Below are positions 51,119 to 59,972 of a DNA stretch of 64,000 nucleotides, piece by piece; within the stretch, counting starts at the first letter, position 1; every line of letters starts with the position of its first letter. Origin of the DNA: Peterkaempfera bronchialis. Lineage in GTDB: Bacteria; Actinomycetota; Actinomycetes; Streptomycetales; Streptomycetaceae. Below the pieces are notes generated by a model. The model worked only from the letters and a program-made list of their open reading frames with translations. It did not search any database and was not told the origin of the DNA. The translations under genes and the position numbers were made by a program. The DNA lies in NCBI RefSeq assembly GCF_003258605.2, contig NZ_CP031264.1:6130232-6194231 (forward strand). Reading direction: 5' to 3'.

Positions 51119-52663
51119 CTACTCCCCCTCGTCCGATGAGTCGTCACCCTGCCCTCGGGACGGCACCGCAGTGGGCAGTGCCTCCCCGTTGATCCCTGCC
51201 TGGAAGGCGGCCAGCCAGATCCCCGGCTGCACGGGCCGCTCGGCCGACGCGGGCGCCGGGGCCGGGGCCGGGGCCGGGGCCTGCATCCTGGCCCGGGCGG
51301 GGGAGGCCGGGATCGCCCCTCCAGGCCGGGGCCGGGGCGCCGCCGAGGTACGGCGGCGCCGCTGCGGCAGGCCGTACGCGTTCTGCTCCACCGCGACCGG
51401 CTCCTCCTCCTGGTGCCGTACCGCCGCCGGAGCCTGCGCCCCGGGCCGGGGCTGCGCCGGCCGGGTCGGCATCGGCCGGGGCGGCGGCATGGTGCCCGGC
51501 CGGGGTACGGCGCGGGGCGGCGGCACGGAGGTCAGCACATCGCCGGGGATCACCATGACCGCCCGCACGCCCGCGTACGCGGACGGCCGCAGCGAGACCT
51601 GGAAGCCGTACGCGTGGGCAAGCCGGCCGACCACCGCCAGCCCCAGCCTGGGCGTCTCGCCCAGGTCGGTCAGGTCCATGCCGCTGGACCCCAGGTTGAG
51701 CATCGCCTCGGCCCGGTTGCGGGCCTCCTCGCCCATGCCCAGCCCGCCGTCCTCGATCTCCACGGCCACCCCGGACTGCACCTCGGTGGCGCTCAGATGC
51801 ACCCGGGTCTGCGGCGGCGAGTAGCGGGTGGCGTTGTCCAGCAGTTCGGCCAGGGCGTGGATCAGCGGCTCCGCCGCCGGGCCCACCACCGCCACCTCGG
51901 CCACCGAGTGCAGGTCCACCCGCTGGTAGTCGAGGATTCGCGACATCGCCCCGCGCAGCACGCTGAACATCGCCACGGGCTGGCTCCACTGCCGGCCCGG
52001 CCGGGCGCCGCCCAGCACCGCGATGGAGTCGGCCAGACGGCCGATCAGGGCCGTGCCGTGGTCGATGTGCAGCAGGTCGCCGAAGACCTCGGGGTCCTCG
52101 CCGTGCCGGTGCTCCATCTCCCGCAGATCCTGGGCCTGCTGGTGGACGATCGCCTGCACCCGGCGGGCGATGTTGACGAACGCCCGCTGTGCGGAGTCCC
52201 GCAGGTCCTCCTCCGCCACCACGGCCTCCACCACCGTGCGCAGCACGGCGTGGTGGGCGGGGGTGAAGTCGGGGTCCTTGCCCGCCTCGTAGGCGGCGGC
52301 CTTCAGCACCCCGGCCGCCGACTCGCCGCGTTGCAGCCGGATCACCGCCTCCGGCAGCAGCACCTCGGCCAGCCGGGCCGTCCCGGCCTCCTGCTCGGCC
52401 AGCCTGCGGTGCAGGGCGGCCTCCTGGTCGGCATGCCGGCGGCGCAGTGCGGTGATCGTCCACCCCCGGCGGGCGGTCTCGCCGGCGATCAGCAGCACCG
52501 CCGCGGTCGCCACGGCACCGCACCACGCGACCGGCACCCGGGCCGCCGCCGACACCGTCGCCACCGCAGCGGCGGCGCAGACGGCCATCACCACGGGGGG
52601 CAGTATCCAGACGAGCGCGGATGCGGGCCGTGGGCCTGCGGATGGCGTTCCAGTACGAACCAT
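51119..52663 (-). CDS. cvnA: CvnA sensor histidine kinase-like protein
   Basis: A 514-residue protein, first gene of the conservon. ATG 52663 is chosen because GAGG lies six bases upstream; ATG 52669 would be too close. Two membrane segments come first (ALVWILPPVVMAVCAAAAVATV and WCGAVATAAVLLIAGETA). A cytoplasmic helical dimer region with AHHAVLRTVVEAVVAEEDL follows. The ATPase domain has ALAELLDNATRYSPP (N box), EDGGLGMG (G1) and GLAVVGRLAHAYG (G2). The C-terminus is Pro/Arg-rich with an Ala-Pro repeat. Conservon kinases often lack a typical phospho-acceptor His; none is certain here. Confidence 0.95.
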   Translation of the reverse strand: MVRTGTPSAGPRPASALVWILPPVVMAVCAAAAVATVSAAARVPVAWCGAVATAAVLLIAGETARRGWTITALRRRHADQEAALHRRLAEQEAGTARLAEVLLPEAVIRLQRGESAAGVLKAAAYEAGKDPDFTPAHHAVLRTVVEAVVAEEDLRDSAQRAFVNIARRVQAIVHQQAQDLREMEHRHGEDPEVFGDLLHIDHGTALIGRLADSIAVLGGARPGRQWSQPVAMFSVLRGAMSRILDYQRVDLHSVAEVAVVGPAAEPLIHALAELLDNATRYSPPQTRVHLSATEVQSGVAVEIEDGGLGMGEEARNRAEAMLNLGSSGMDLTDLGETPRLGLAVVGRLAHAYGFQVSLRPSAYAGVRAVMVIPGDVLTSVPPPRAVPRPGTMPPPRPMPTRPAQPRPGAQAPAAVRHQEEEPVAVEQNAYGLPQRRRRTSAAPRPRPGGAIPASPARARMQAPAPAPAPAPASAERPVQPGIWLAAFQAGINGEALPTAVPSRGQGDDSSDEGE

Positions 52664-53022
52664 CGGCATCCTCAAGCAGTTGAAAGGAAGGAACGACAAT
52701 CGGGACAACGACCGAACGGGGAGCGGGATACGGCCGATCGGGTGAATCAGCCGTGCGCCCGGCGCTTGCGGCGCTCCGTGCGCAGAGATCCTGCGCCCGC
52801 GTCTGACCTGGAGTAATCGTGTCGGTGCGGTGAGCAATCAGGAGCATAGCCGTCCGGTTGCCGCCCGAGGGGGCCCTCTTGACAACCCTGGGTGGGCTGT
52901 GGGCGGCTCACTGGTTGTGCGTCCATTCGGGGAGGCGCGCGTAACCGCCCCGCACGCCCCCCTATGTCTGCCCCGGGGCGGTCCTCGGCCTGTCCTCGGT
53001 CTGTCCTCGTCCGGTCCGGTGC
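52664..53022. other. 359-bp region upstream of the conservon
   Basis: Leader and promoter region of cvnA on the minus strand. No clear -35/-10 pair is seen. A TTGACA at 52879 on the plus strand has no gene to serve. No gene found. Confidence 0.55.
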
Positions 53023-54804
53023 TCAGGCCGTGCGGCGCACCCGGTCCAGCGGCGCCGGAGAGATCACCGGATGCGCCCTCAGATAGTCCACCAGCACCTC
53101 ATGGTCGGTACCGCACCGGACCGGGTCGGTGTACCCGGAGAAGGCCGGATACCCGTCGCCGCCCACCACCGTGTACGCCAGCGCGGCCACCCGGTAGGTC
53201 CGCCGGAGGTCCAGCGGCTTGCCGCCGATCAGCACCTCCGCCGGGTCGATCCGCCGTCCGACCGGCCGCTGCGGGTCGTAGCGGTAGGAGACGTTGCCCG
53301 AGACGGCCAGCGGCGCGAACCGCACCGAGCCGTCCGACCGGGACTGCCACTGCTGCTCCAGTACGGCCTTCAGCCGACTGCCCGTCAGCTTCACCGAGAG
53401 CACCGGGTTCCCATAGCCGTAGGCGTCCCAGGACTCGCCCAGCAGCACCCGCCCGTCGGCGTCACCCGGGGTGTCGCCCCGGTCGTACGGCAGGTCGCCG
53501 CGCACCGCCGTGGCGCCGACGGCCGGGCGGGCGGCGAGCAGAGCCAGGTCGGCGTGGCCGCCCGGGGTCCGCGCGGCGTCCCAGAGCTGCACATCGGCGA
53601 AGAAGTCGGCGGCGGTGGACTCGCCGTCCGCGTCCTCGGCCCGGGTGAAGGAGCCGGTCTGCCGGGCGAGCGGCTCCGACCGGCGTTCGGCGGCCCGGTC
53701 CACCCAGTAGTCGGTGATCCGCTGCACCGCCGGGTCCGGCGGCAGGTCCCGGGTGACCGGATGGTTGACCGAGGTGGTCCGGTCGCGGATCACCTCGCCG
53801 GTGCGCGGGTCCAGCGCGAGGTCGATCTCGCTGACCACCCCGCCATGGTGGCCGGCCTCCAGCACCGGGCGCGGATTGCCGGCCGGGTCGGGCAGCACAC
53901 AGCGGAACGCATGGTGCCAGTGCCCGGTCGTGATCGCGTCGATGTCGGGGGAGACCCGGGCGGCGAGGTCGATCGCAGGCCCCCACGCCGAGCCGCAGCC
54001 GTCGTACCCGGCCGCCGGATCGCGCTGCGCCCCGCCGTCGTGCACATTGAGCACGATCGCCCGGACACCCTTGCGGCGCAGCTCTGCGGCGTACCGGTCG
54101 GCCGTCCGCAGCTCGTCCAGCGCCCGCAGCCCCGGTTGGAAGGAGGTGGAGCCGGTGGGGGTGTCCGGGATGGTGAGCCCGATGAAGCCGACCGGGAGGC
54201 GGGTGCCGCCGGGGCCGTCGAACCATTCCACCCGGTACGGGGCCAGCACCGGGCGGCCGGTCGCGGCGTCCACCAGGTTGGCGGACTGGAAGTCGAAGTC
54301 GGCGCCGTGGAAGCGGCGGCCGGTGGAATCGGTGAAGCAGCTGTCCCGGTCCACGGTGCCGAAGCAGCGGCCGTGCTCCATGTGGTCCACCAGGAAGCCG
54401 GGCGAGACGTCCAGTTCGTGGTTGCCCGCCGCCGAGAAGCGCAGTCCCAGCCGGTTGAGCACCTCCACCGTGGGCTCGTCGCGGAAGGCGTCCACCTCGA
54501 ACGGCCACCCCGAGAAGCTGTCCCCGGTGGCGAAGGTGACGGTGTTGCGGTGCCCGGCCCGCAGCCGCTCCAACTGGGCCGCCAGATACGCGGCGCCGCC
54601 CACCGTGACGGTGCGCCCGTCCGGCCCGGTGACCGTGCCGCCGTCGCCCGGGGCGGGCGGCTGGAGGTGGCCGTGGAAGTCCGTGATATCCAGCAACTGG
54701 ACGGTCACGGGGGGCGGTTGGGCCGCCGCCGCCGGGGCGGCGGCGAGGCCGCAGAGCAGCGCTCCGATGGCGAGGGGGACGGTCCGGCGCAGCAGGTTCC
54801 GCAC
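53023..54804 (-). CDS. Secreted 5'-nucleotidase / metallophosphoesterase
   Basis: A 593-residue exported enzyme from GTG 54804 (GGAAGAAG upstream). A signal peptide (RNLLRRTVPLAIGALLCGLAA, cleavage after AAAA near 28) is followed by the metallophosphoesterase domain: ITDFHGHL (metal ligands D and H), FATGDSFSG, AAGNHELDVSP (NHE), and TTGHWHHAF. The C-terminal 5'-nucleotidase domain has GSRLKAVLEQQW, SYRYDP, YRVAALAYTVVGGDGYPAF. It releases phosphate and nucleosides from nucleotides outside the cell. A GPI anchor or LPXTG sequence is absent. Confidence 0.92.
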   Translation of the reverse strand: MRNLLRRTVPLAIGALLCGLAAAPAAAAQPPPVTVQLLDITDFHGHLQPPAPGDGGTVTGPDGRTVTVGGAAYLAAQLERLRAGHRNTVTFATGDSFSGWPFEVDAFRDEPTVEVLNRLGLRFSAAGNHELDVSPGFLVDHMEHGRCFGTVDRDSCFTDSTGRRFHGADFDFQSANLVDAATGRPVLAPYRVEWFDGPGGTRLPVGFIGLTIPDTPTGSTSFQPGLRALDELRTADRYAAELRRKGVRAIVLNVHDGGAQRDPAAGYDGCGSAWGPAIDLAARVSPDIDAITTGHWHHAFRCVLPDPAGNPRPVLEAGHHGGVVSEIDLALDPRTGEVIRDRTTSVNHPVTRDLPPDPAVQRITDYWVDRAAERRSEPLARQTGSFTRAEDADGESTAADFFADVQLWDAARTPGGHADLALLAARPAVGATAVRGDLPYDRGDTPGDADGRVLLGESWDAYGYGNPVLSVKLTGSRLKAVLEQQWQSRSDGSVRFAPLAVSGNVSYRYDPQRPVGRRIDPAEVLIGGKPLDLRRTYRVAALAYTVVGGDGYPAFSGYTDPVRCGTDHEVLVDYLRAHPVISPAPLDRVRRTA

Positions 54805-54856
54805 GGGGGCAGCTTCTTCCTCACGGCTCACGGCTGGGGGTACAGCGCAGTGGTGC

Positions 54857-55486
54857 TCAGCCCGCCAGCACGGCCGTACGCCCGCTCCACGCGGTGTCAC
54901 CGATCTGGGCCAGCATGAAGTCGGCCACATCGGCCCGGCTGATCCGTGGCACCCCCCGGGCGCGCAGCGCGGGCACCGCCCGGTAGGTGCCGGTCCGTGG
55001 GCCGTTGGTCAGCGTCACCGGGTACACCAGCGTCCAGTCCAGGCCGCTCGCCCGCCAGGCCGCGTCGGCCTTGGCCTTGTCCGCGAAGAGCTGCCGCATC
55101 ACCGTCCGGTAGGCCGACCGCATCAGCAGGCCCGCCTGCCGCTCGGTCTCCCCGACGCCGAAGGCGGAGAGCACCACCACCCGGTCCACGCCCTGCGCCC
55201 GCAGCGCCGGGATCAGCGCGGCGGCGGAGCGGCTGGCGATCTGCGATCTGACGGACCGTCCGGACCCCAGCGCCACCAGTGCCGCATCGGCCCCCATCGC
55301 CGCCCGGGAGACATCCGCGTCCGACGTGGCATCACCGGAGACCACGGTCAGCCGTGGATCGCTCCGGGTGAGCCGCGCCGGGTCGCGCACCAGCGCGGTC
55401 ACCTCATGGCCGGCGGCCAGGGCCCGGTCGAGGAGCAGGGCGCCGGTCGGGCCGGTGGCGCCCAGGATCAGCAGTCGCGTGGTCAT
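54857..55486 (-). CDS. NAD(P)-binding (SDR-like) oxidoreductase
   Basis: A 209-residue atypical SDR. The dinucleotide-binding GATGPTG is at residues 9-15 (LLILGATGPTGALLL). Then AGHEVTALVRDP, VVSGDATS, VVVLSAFGVGETE, and LDWTLVYPVTLTNGP, a common pattern in NmrA-like/BLVRB-like proteins. It has no YxxxK. Redox or regulatory role is uncertain. It is in line with, and 52 bases upstream of, the nucleotidase gene. Confidence 0.88.
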   Translation of the reverse strand: MTTRLLILGATGPTGALLLDRALAAGHEVTALVRDPARLTRSDPRLTVVSGDATSDADVSRAAMGADAALVALGSGRSVRSQIASRSAAALIPALRAQGVDRVVVLSAFGVGETERQAGLLMRSAYRTVMRQLFADKAKADAAWRASGLDWTLVYPVTLTNGPRTGTYRAVPALRARGVPRISRADVADFMLAQIGDTAWSGRTAVLAG

Positions 55487-55803
55487 CGCGCCTCACCGTA
55501 GCGGCGGCACCGCGCCCACCCCGGCAACCGCGCCCGCCGGTGGACGCACCGCCCCTCGTACGGGGCATGGCCCCGGCGCCTCCTTGACGCTGGCAGTTCT
55601 TCGCACCGCCATCTCTTCGCACCGCCATCTCTTCGCACGGCCATCTCTTCGCACAGTCATCCGGTCGGACCGCTCGGCGTGCCGCCGCGCCCCTTCCGGC
55701 TTAACGTTCCCCTGTAGGCATGGTTGGCGGCGCGGCGCCCGGCCTGGCCCGATCGGCGTGCGGCCCGCGCTCGCGCTGCGGCCCGATGCCCTGGAGGCAG
55801 GCA
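55487..55803. other. 317-bp divergent region with four 16-bp repeats
   Basis: Between the NAD(P)-binding gene (minus) and a small plus-strand gene. It holds the direct repeats at 55598-55661 and a Pro/Gly-coding-like stretch without a gene. No clear promoter. Confidence 0.55.
55598..55661. repeat. Four 16-bp direct repeats (TCTTCGCACCGCCATC)
   Basis: Units at 55598, 55614, 55630 and 55646. The first two are identical, the third has one change and the fourth several, mostly at one end. Regular spacing upstream of two divergent genes suggests an activator or repressor site, but simple slippage is possible. Confidence 0.92.
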
Positions 55804-56037
55804 ATGCACGAGATGAGAGCGGAACACGGCCCGGCCGAGCCCGGCGGCGACCGGCCGGTCGACTTCTGGCACGTCGTCGCCAGCGGCGCGGATGTCGCCC
55901 TCTGCGGCCGCGTACTCCACCGCGACGCCGCGGTCCAACCCGTCCAGGACGGCGAGCCCGCCGCCGAGCAGTACTGCGAACCCTGCCTGGCAGCGTTCCG
56001 CGAGAAGGTCACCCCGGTCACCCCGGCCACCCCCTGA
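55804..56037 (+). CDS. Small conserved-looking protein with Cys/His residues
   Basis: A 77-residue protein, ATG 55804 with GGAGG six bases upstream. It has LCGRVLH and YCEPC (Cys-x2-Cys), so a small zinc-binding protein is possible. Many actinobacteria encode such short proteins; no family name is known to me. A strong stem-loop follows at 56056-56105. Confidence 0.75.
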   Translation: MHEMRAEHGPAEPGGDRPVDFWHVVASGADVALCGRVLHRDAAVQPVQDGEPAAEQYCEPCLAAFREKVTPVTPATP

Positions 56038-56055
56038 CCCCACCCCGCCCCGACC

Positions 56056-56105
56056 CCAGCGAGCCCCGGCCCACCCGCCCCCGCGAGCGAGCCGGGGCTC
56101 GCTGG
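56056..56105. terminator. Stem-loop terminator after the small Cys/His protein
   Basis: Perfect 15-base arms, 56056-56070 and 56091-56105, with a 20-base loop and no T tract. The rest of the gap to 56330 holds no gene. Confidence 0.8.
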
Positions 56106-56330
56106 TTCCCCGGCGCATCAACGCCGATCCCGAGCAGCTCAGGGAATCGCTGCGCCCTCTCGATGGCGATGACCTCGGCCAGGTCGAGGTGCGTGCGTGA
56201 GCTCCATCCAACTGGAACCGCCAGCATCAGCTCCGAGGCAGGCTTGCGACCAAGGATCCTCGTGTACGCCTCGCCACGGCATGCGAAGGACACGGAGTGA
56301 ACCCTGGCGGATCGGGTGGCCCGGCGTCCG

Positions 56331-57497
56331 TCAGGGCGCGAGCCGCTTGAGGCGGGTTACTGCTTCATCCAGAGTTTCCTTCCGCTTGCAGAAGGTGAAG
56401 CGGACGAGGGAGCGGCCCGCGTCGGTGTTGTCGTAGAAGACGACGTTGGGGATGGCTACGACGCCGCAGCGTGCGGGGAGGGTGCGGCAGAACTCCAGGC
56501 CGTCCTTTTCGCCGAGGGGGGTGATGTCGGTGGTGATGAAGTAGGTGCCCTCGGGGCGGAAGACCTCGAAGCCTGCGGCCGACAGGCCGTCGGCGAGCAG
56601 GTCGCGCTTGCGGGACAGGTCGGTGCGCAGGGTCTCGAAGTAGGTGTCCGGCAGCCGCAGGGCCTCGGCGACGGCGTACTGGAACGGGCCGGCGCTGACA
56701 TACGTCAGGTACTGCTTGGCGGTGCGGACGGCGGCGACCAGGTCGGGGGAGGCGGTCACCCAGCCGACCTTCCAGCCCGTGAAGGAGAAGGTCTTGCCGG
56801 CGGAGGAGATGGAGACGGTGCGTTCGCGCATGCCGGGGAGGGCGGCGATGGGGTGGTGGCTGCCGCCGAAGACCAGGTGCTCATAGACCTCGTCGGTGAC
56901 GACGAGCAGGTCGTGGGCGACGGCGAGGTCGGCGATGGCGGTGAGTTCGGCGGGGGTGAGGACGGCGCCGGTGGGGTTGTGGGGGGTGTTGAGCAGCAGC
57001 AGGCGGGTGCGGGGGGTGATGAGGTCGCGCAGCCGGTCGAGGTCGGGGCGGAAGGACGGCGCCCGGAGGGTGAGCGGGACGCGGACGGCTCCGGCCATGG
57101 CGATACAGGCGGCGTAGGAGTCGTAGAAGGGTTCGAGGGCGATGACCTCGTCGCCGGGTTCGAGCAGGGCGAGCAGGGCGGCGGCGATGGCCTCGGTGGC
57201 ACCGGCGGTGACCAGCACCTCGGTGTCGGGGTCATAGGCGAGGCCGTGGAAGCGCTGCTGGTGCTCGGCGATGGCGGTGCGCAGTTCGGGGACGCCGGGG
57301 CCGGGCGGGTACTGGTTGCCGTGGCCCGCGCGGATCGCCCGCACCGCCGCCTCGGCGACCTCGGCGGGCCCGTCGGTGTCGGGGAACCCCTGGCCGAGGT
57401 TGATCGAGCCGGTGGCGGTGGCCAGCGCCGACATCTCGGCGAAGATCGTCGTACCCAGTCCGTCCAGCCTGCGGTTCAGCAGTGGCCTCGCGCCCAT
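56331..57497 (-). CDS. PLP-dependent class I/II aminotransferase (DapC/methionine aminotransferase-like)
   Basis: A 388-residue enzyme from ATG 57497; a longer start at 57539 is less likely. Type I fold: INLGQGFPDTDGP, QYPPGPGVPELR (substrate loop), TAGATEAIAAALL, NTPHNPTG (PLP Asn), VVTDEVYEHLVF (Asp/Tyr), and SSAGKTFSFTGWKVGW with the Schiff-base Lys. The C-terminal Arg lies in SLVRFTFCKR. It moves amino groups between an amino acid and a 2-oxoacid. NLGQGFPD and GNQYPPG fit N-succinyldiaminopimelate or kynurenine/methionine-type subgroups; the exact substrate is unclear. It stands alone on this strand. Confidence 0.9.
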   Translation of the reverse strand: MGARPLLNRRLDGLGTTIFAEMSALATATGSINLGQGFPDTDGPAEVAEAAVRAIRAGHGNQYPPGPGVPELRTAIAEHQQRFHGLAYDPDTEVLVTAGATEAIAAALLALLEPGDEVIALEPFYDSYAACIAMAGAVRVPLTLRAPSFRPDLDRLRDLITPRTRLLLLNTPHNPTGAVLTPAELTAIADLAVAHDLLVVTDEVYEHLVFGGSHHPIAALPGMRERTVSISSAGKTFSFTGWKVGWVTASPDLVAAVRTAKQYLTYVSAGPFQYAVAEALRLPDTYFETLRTDLSRKRDLLADGLSAAGFEVFRPEGTYFITTDITPLGEKDGLEFCRTLPARCGVVAIPNVVFYDNTDAGRSLVRFTFCKRKETLDEAVTRLKRLAP

Positions 57498-57608
57498 GCG
57501 GTCACCCTTCCCGGTGCGTCGCCTGTCGTCGCGGGCCATCCTCCGCCCGGCCGCCGGGGCGCGGCAAATCCCGTGCCGGGGCCGGTCCGTCGGACGGCGG
57601 GCAGGATG

Positions 57609-57821
57609 TCATGACGGCCGCTGGCCGTGGCCCGGCGGTCTGCGGGTCAGATTGCTCCACTCGGTGTCGGGCAGACCGGGGACGGCGCGGCCGATGGCAC
57701 GCCACTGCTCGGCGAGCGAGGCGAAGAGCGGGGTGTCACCCCAGGCGGCGGGCGGGGCGGAGCGGGGACGGGGGGCTTCCGCGAGGGGCGGGAGCTGGCG
57801 GGGGATGCGCGTGGTCTCCAC
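57609..57821 (-). CDS. Possible small protein (70 aa)
   Basis: From GTG 57821. The pattern WGDTPLFASLAEQWRAIGR then PGLPDTEWSNL looks like real coding sequence of a short actinobacterial protein. The ribosome-binding site is weak (AGGCG). It sits between the aminotransferase and the GH1 gene on the same strand. Unknown function. Confidence 0.5.
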   Translation of the reverse strand: METTRIPRQLPPLAEAPRPRSAPPAAWGDTPLFASLAEQWRAIGRAVPGLPDTEWSNLTRRPPGHGQRPS

Positions 57822-57881
57822 GACGCCTACAACGACCGCTCCCGTCCGGGGTGACGCACCGTGTCCGCCGTCCGGGTCCGG

Positions 57882-59252
57882 TCAGTCCCGGCGGCTGTCC
57901 CGGCGGTGGTTGCGGCCGGTCAGCGCGGTACGCAGCCAGTGGTAGGAGTCCTTGGGGGTGCGGCGCTGGGTGGCGTAGTCGACGTGGACCAGGCCGAACC
58001 GCTGGTGGTAGCCCTCGGCCCATTCGAAGTTGTCCAGCAGCGACCAGACGAAGTAGCCGCGTACGTCCACGCCCGCCTTCGCCGCCCGGTGCAGGGCCCG
58101 CAGATGGCCGTCCAGGAAGTCGATGCGGGCGGTGTCGCGGACGCGGCCGTCCTCGTCGACCGCGTCCTCGGTGGAGCAGCCGTTCTCGGTGATGTGGATC
58201 GGCGGCAGGGCGGCTCCGTAGCGTGCGCGCAACCCGGTCAGCAGGTCGTACAGGCCCTCGGGCACCACCGGCCAGCCGAACGCGGTGGTCGGTACCCCCT
58301 CGATCGGCACCAGGTCGAAGGGCAGCCCGGAGCCGGGAGCGGCGGCGGCGACGCGGGTGGGGTTGTAGTAGTTGACGCCCAGCGCGTCCAGCGGAGCGCC
58401 GATGGTCTCCAGGTCGCCGTCGCGGAGGTACGGCGGGTCGGCGGGCAGCCCCACCGCCGACAGGTCGGGGTACCTGCCCAGCAGCACCGGGTCGTTGAAG
58501 AACCGGTCGTGGAAGGCGTCGTAGACATCGGCCGCCGCCGTGTCCTCGGGGGAGTCGCTCGCGGGCCGCACGGGGGTGCAGTTGTTGGTGACCATCACCT
58601 CGCGGGCGCCGTGCGCCCGCAGCGCGGCGGTGGCCAGCCCGTGGCCGAGCAGTTGGTGGTGGCCGACGGGCAGGGCGTCGAGGAGCAGCGCCCGGCCGGG
58701 GGCGTGGCTGCCGAAGGCATAGCCCTCGGCCATGTGCACCAGCGGCTCATTGAGGGTGATCCAGGCGGGGATTCGGTCGGCGAGGCGTTCGGCGACCAGT
58801 GCGGCGTACTCGGCGAAGCGGTGCGCGGTGTCGCGGTCCAGCCAGCCGCCCCGGTCCTCCAGGGCTTGCGGCAGGTCCCAGTGGAAGAGGGTGGGGACGG
58901 GGGCGATGGAGCGTGCGGCGAGGGCGTCGACCAGCCGGTCGTAGAAGTCCAGCCCTTTGGGGTTGGCGGGGCCCGCGCCGTCGGGCTGGACGCGCGGCCA
59001 GGCGAGGGAGAACCGGTAGGCGTTCACCCCGAGGTCGCCGAGCAGCGCCAGGTCCTCCGGCCAGCGGTGGTAGTGGTCGCAGGCGGTGTCCCCGGTGTGG
59101 CCGTCGCGGACCCGGCCGGGCGTATGCGCGAAGGTGTCCCAGATGGACGGCCCCCGGCCGTCCTCGACCACCGCGCCCTCGATCTGGTACGCGGCGGTGG
59201 ACACACCCCACAGGAAGCCCTCGGGGAACGCGGGCAGCGGCGTGCTGGTCAT
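57882..59252 (-). CDS. GH1 beta-glucosidase
   Basis: A 456-residue cytoplasmic glycosidase from ATG 59252 (GGAGG close upstream). Family-1 signatures: FLWGVSTAAYQIEG near the start, then FHWDLPQAL, TLNEP with acid/base Glu169, NYYNP, and ITENG with nucleophile Glu356; VWSLLDNFEWAEGY and FGLVHVDYATQRRTPK close the barrel. No signal peptide. It hydrolyses terminal beta-glucosides (or related beta-glycosides) taken up by the cell. It lies with xylanase and mannosidase genes, but no sugar permease is near. Order on the strand: after an SsgA-like gene (84-base gap). Confidence 0.95.
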   Translation of the reverse strand: MTSTPLPAFPEGFLWGVSTAAYQIEGAVVEDGRGPSIWDTFAHTPGRVRDGHTGDTACDHYHRWPEDLALLGDLGVNAYRFSLAWPRVQPDGAGPANPKGLDFYDRLVDALAARSIAPVPTLFHWDLPQALEDRGGWLDRDTAHRFAEYAALVAERLADRIPAWITLNEPLVHMAEGYAFGSHAPGRALLLDALPVGHHQLLGHGLATAALRAHGAREVMVTNNCTPVRPASDSPEDTAAADVYDAFHDRFFNDPVLLGRYPDLSAVGLPADPPYLRDGDLETIGAPLDALGVNYYNPTRVAAAAPGSGLPFDLVPIEGVPTTAFGWPVVPEGLYDLLTGLRARYGAALPPIHITENGCSTEDAVDEDGRVRDTARIDFLDGHLRALHRAAKAGVDVRGYFVWSLLDNFEWAEGYHQRFGLVHVDYATQRRTPKDSYHWLRTALTGRNHRRDSRRD

Positions 59253-59336
59253 CCTGCCTCCTCGCCTGATCCGGCTTCCGCCCAGGCTAGGGGTGCCGTG
59301 GCACATTGGATACGTGGTACGCACATTGACGGTCAC

Positions 59337-59795
59337 TCAGGCCAGGGGACGGCCGGCGTGGCCCGTGCCGCCCTGCTGCCACGGCAGCGGCACGGGGTAG
59401 AGCAGTTGGTCCCAGTCCGGGGCGGGCCGCTCCCGGGGGCGCCGGGTGGACGGGAGCGGGGAGTGCCGCAGCGCCCGCTCCAGCCAGGCACCGAGCGGCG
59501 CGGCCGGGGCCTCCAGCAGCACATCGCCGATGTCGGAGGGCAGGGTGATCCGGATGCCGCGCCGGGTGTCCAGCCCGATCGGCCTGATCCGGGTGCCGCC
59601 CTGCCGGCAGGGACGGAACAGCCCCTCGCCGAGCAGCCTGCGGGGAAGCGACCACAGGGCGGGGTGCGGGTCGCCGAGCGACACGGTGACCAGGTGCGGG
59701 GCGTCCGCCCGGAGGGCGAAGCGGGCGGTGGTCCGGGCGCCGCCCTCGGGGGCGGTCAGCAGCACGGTCAGGTCGAAGTCCATCGGGTCGCGCAT
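59337..59795 (-). CDS. SsgA-like sporulation/cell-division protein
   Basis: A 152-residue protein from ATG 59795 (AAGGAG nine bases upstream). The core matches the SsgA/SALP family: a beta sheet of FDLTVLLTAP, HLVTVSLGD, WSLPRRLLGEGLFRP, GGTRIRPIG, and a helix-containing end VLLEAPAAPLGAWLERAL. SALPs direct septum site and cell-wall steps in sporulating actinomycetes. The C-terminal ~40 residues are Pro/Arg-rich. It indicates a Streptomyces-like genus. No division gene is next to it. Confidence 0.82.
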   Translation of the reverse strand: MRDPMDFDLTVLLTAPEGGARTTARFALRADAPHLVTVSLGDPHPALWSLPRRLLGEGLFRPCRQGGTRIRPIGLDTRRGIRITLPSDIGDVLLEAPAAPLGAWLERALRHSPLPSTRRPRERPAPDWDQLLYPVPLPWQQGGTGHAGRPLA

Positions 59796-59915
59796 GGTGC
59801 GGTGCTCCTTGCTGTGCGGGGGACTGTCTCCGATGGAGAGCGCACAGGTACGGAGGTCTTACACATGTTCGTACGACGCGTGAGGGATGACGGCAATGAA
59901 GGGTCGGCAGCAGCA

Positions 59916-59944
59916 TGGCGCGGCGGCCGAGGGCCGCCGCGCCA
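59916..59944. terminator. Terminator after the xylanase gene
   Basis: Perfect 13-base stem with a three-base loop (59916-59928 and 59932-59944), 29 bases past the xylanase stop. Confidence 0.85.
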
Positions 59945-59972
59945 CAGGTGCGGTGTATCGGGTGTGCGGTGA

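Noticed and set aside
52879-52884. TTGACA on the plus strand as a -35 box
   Set aside because: No -10 at proper spacing and no plus-strand gene follows.
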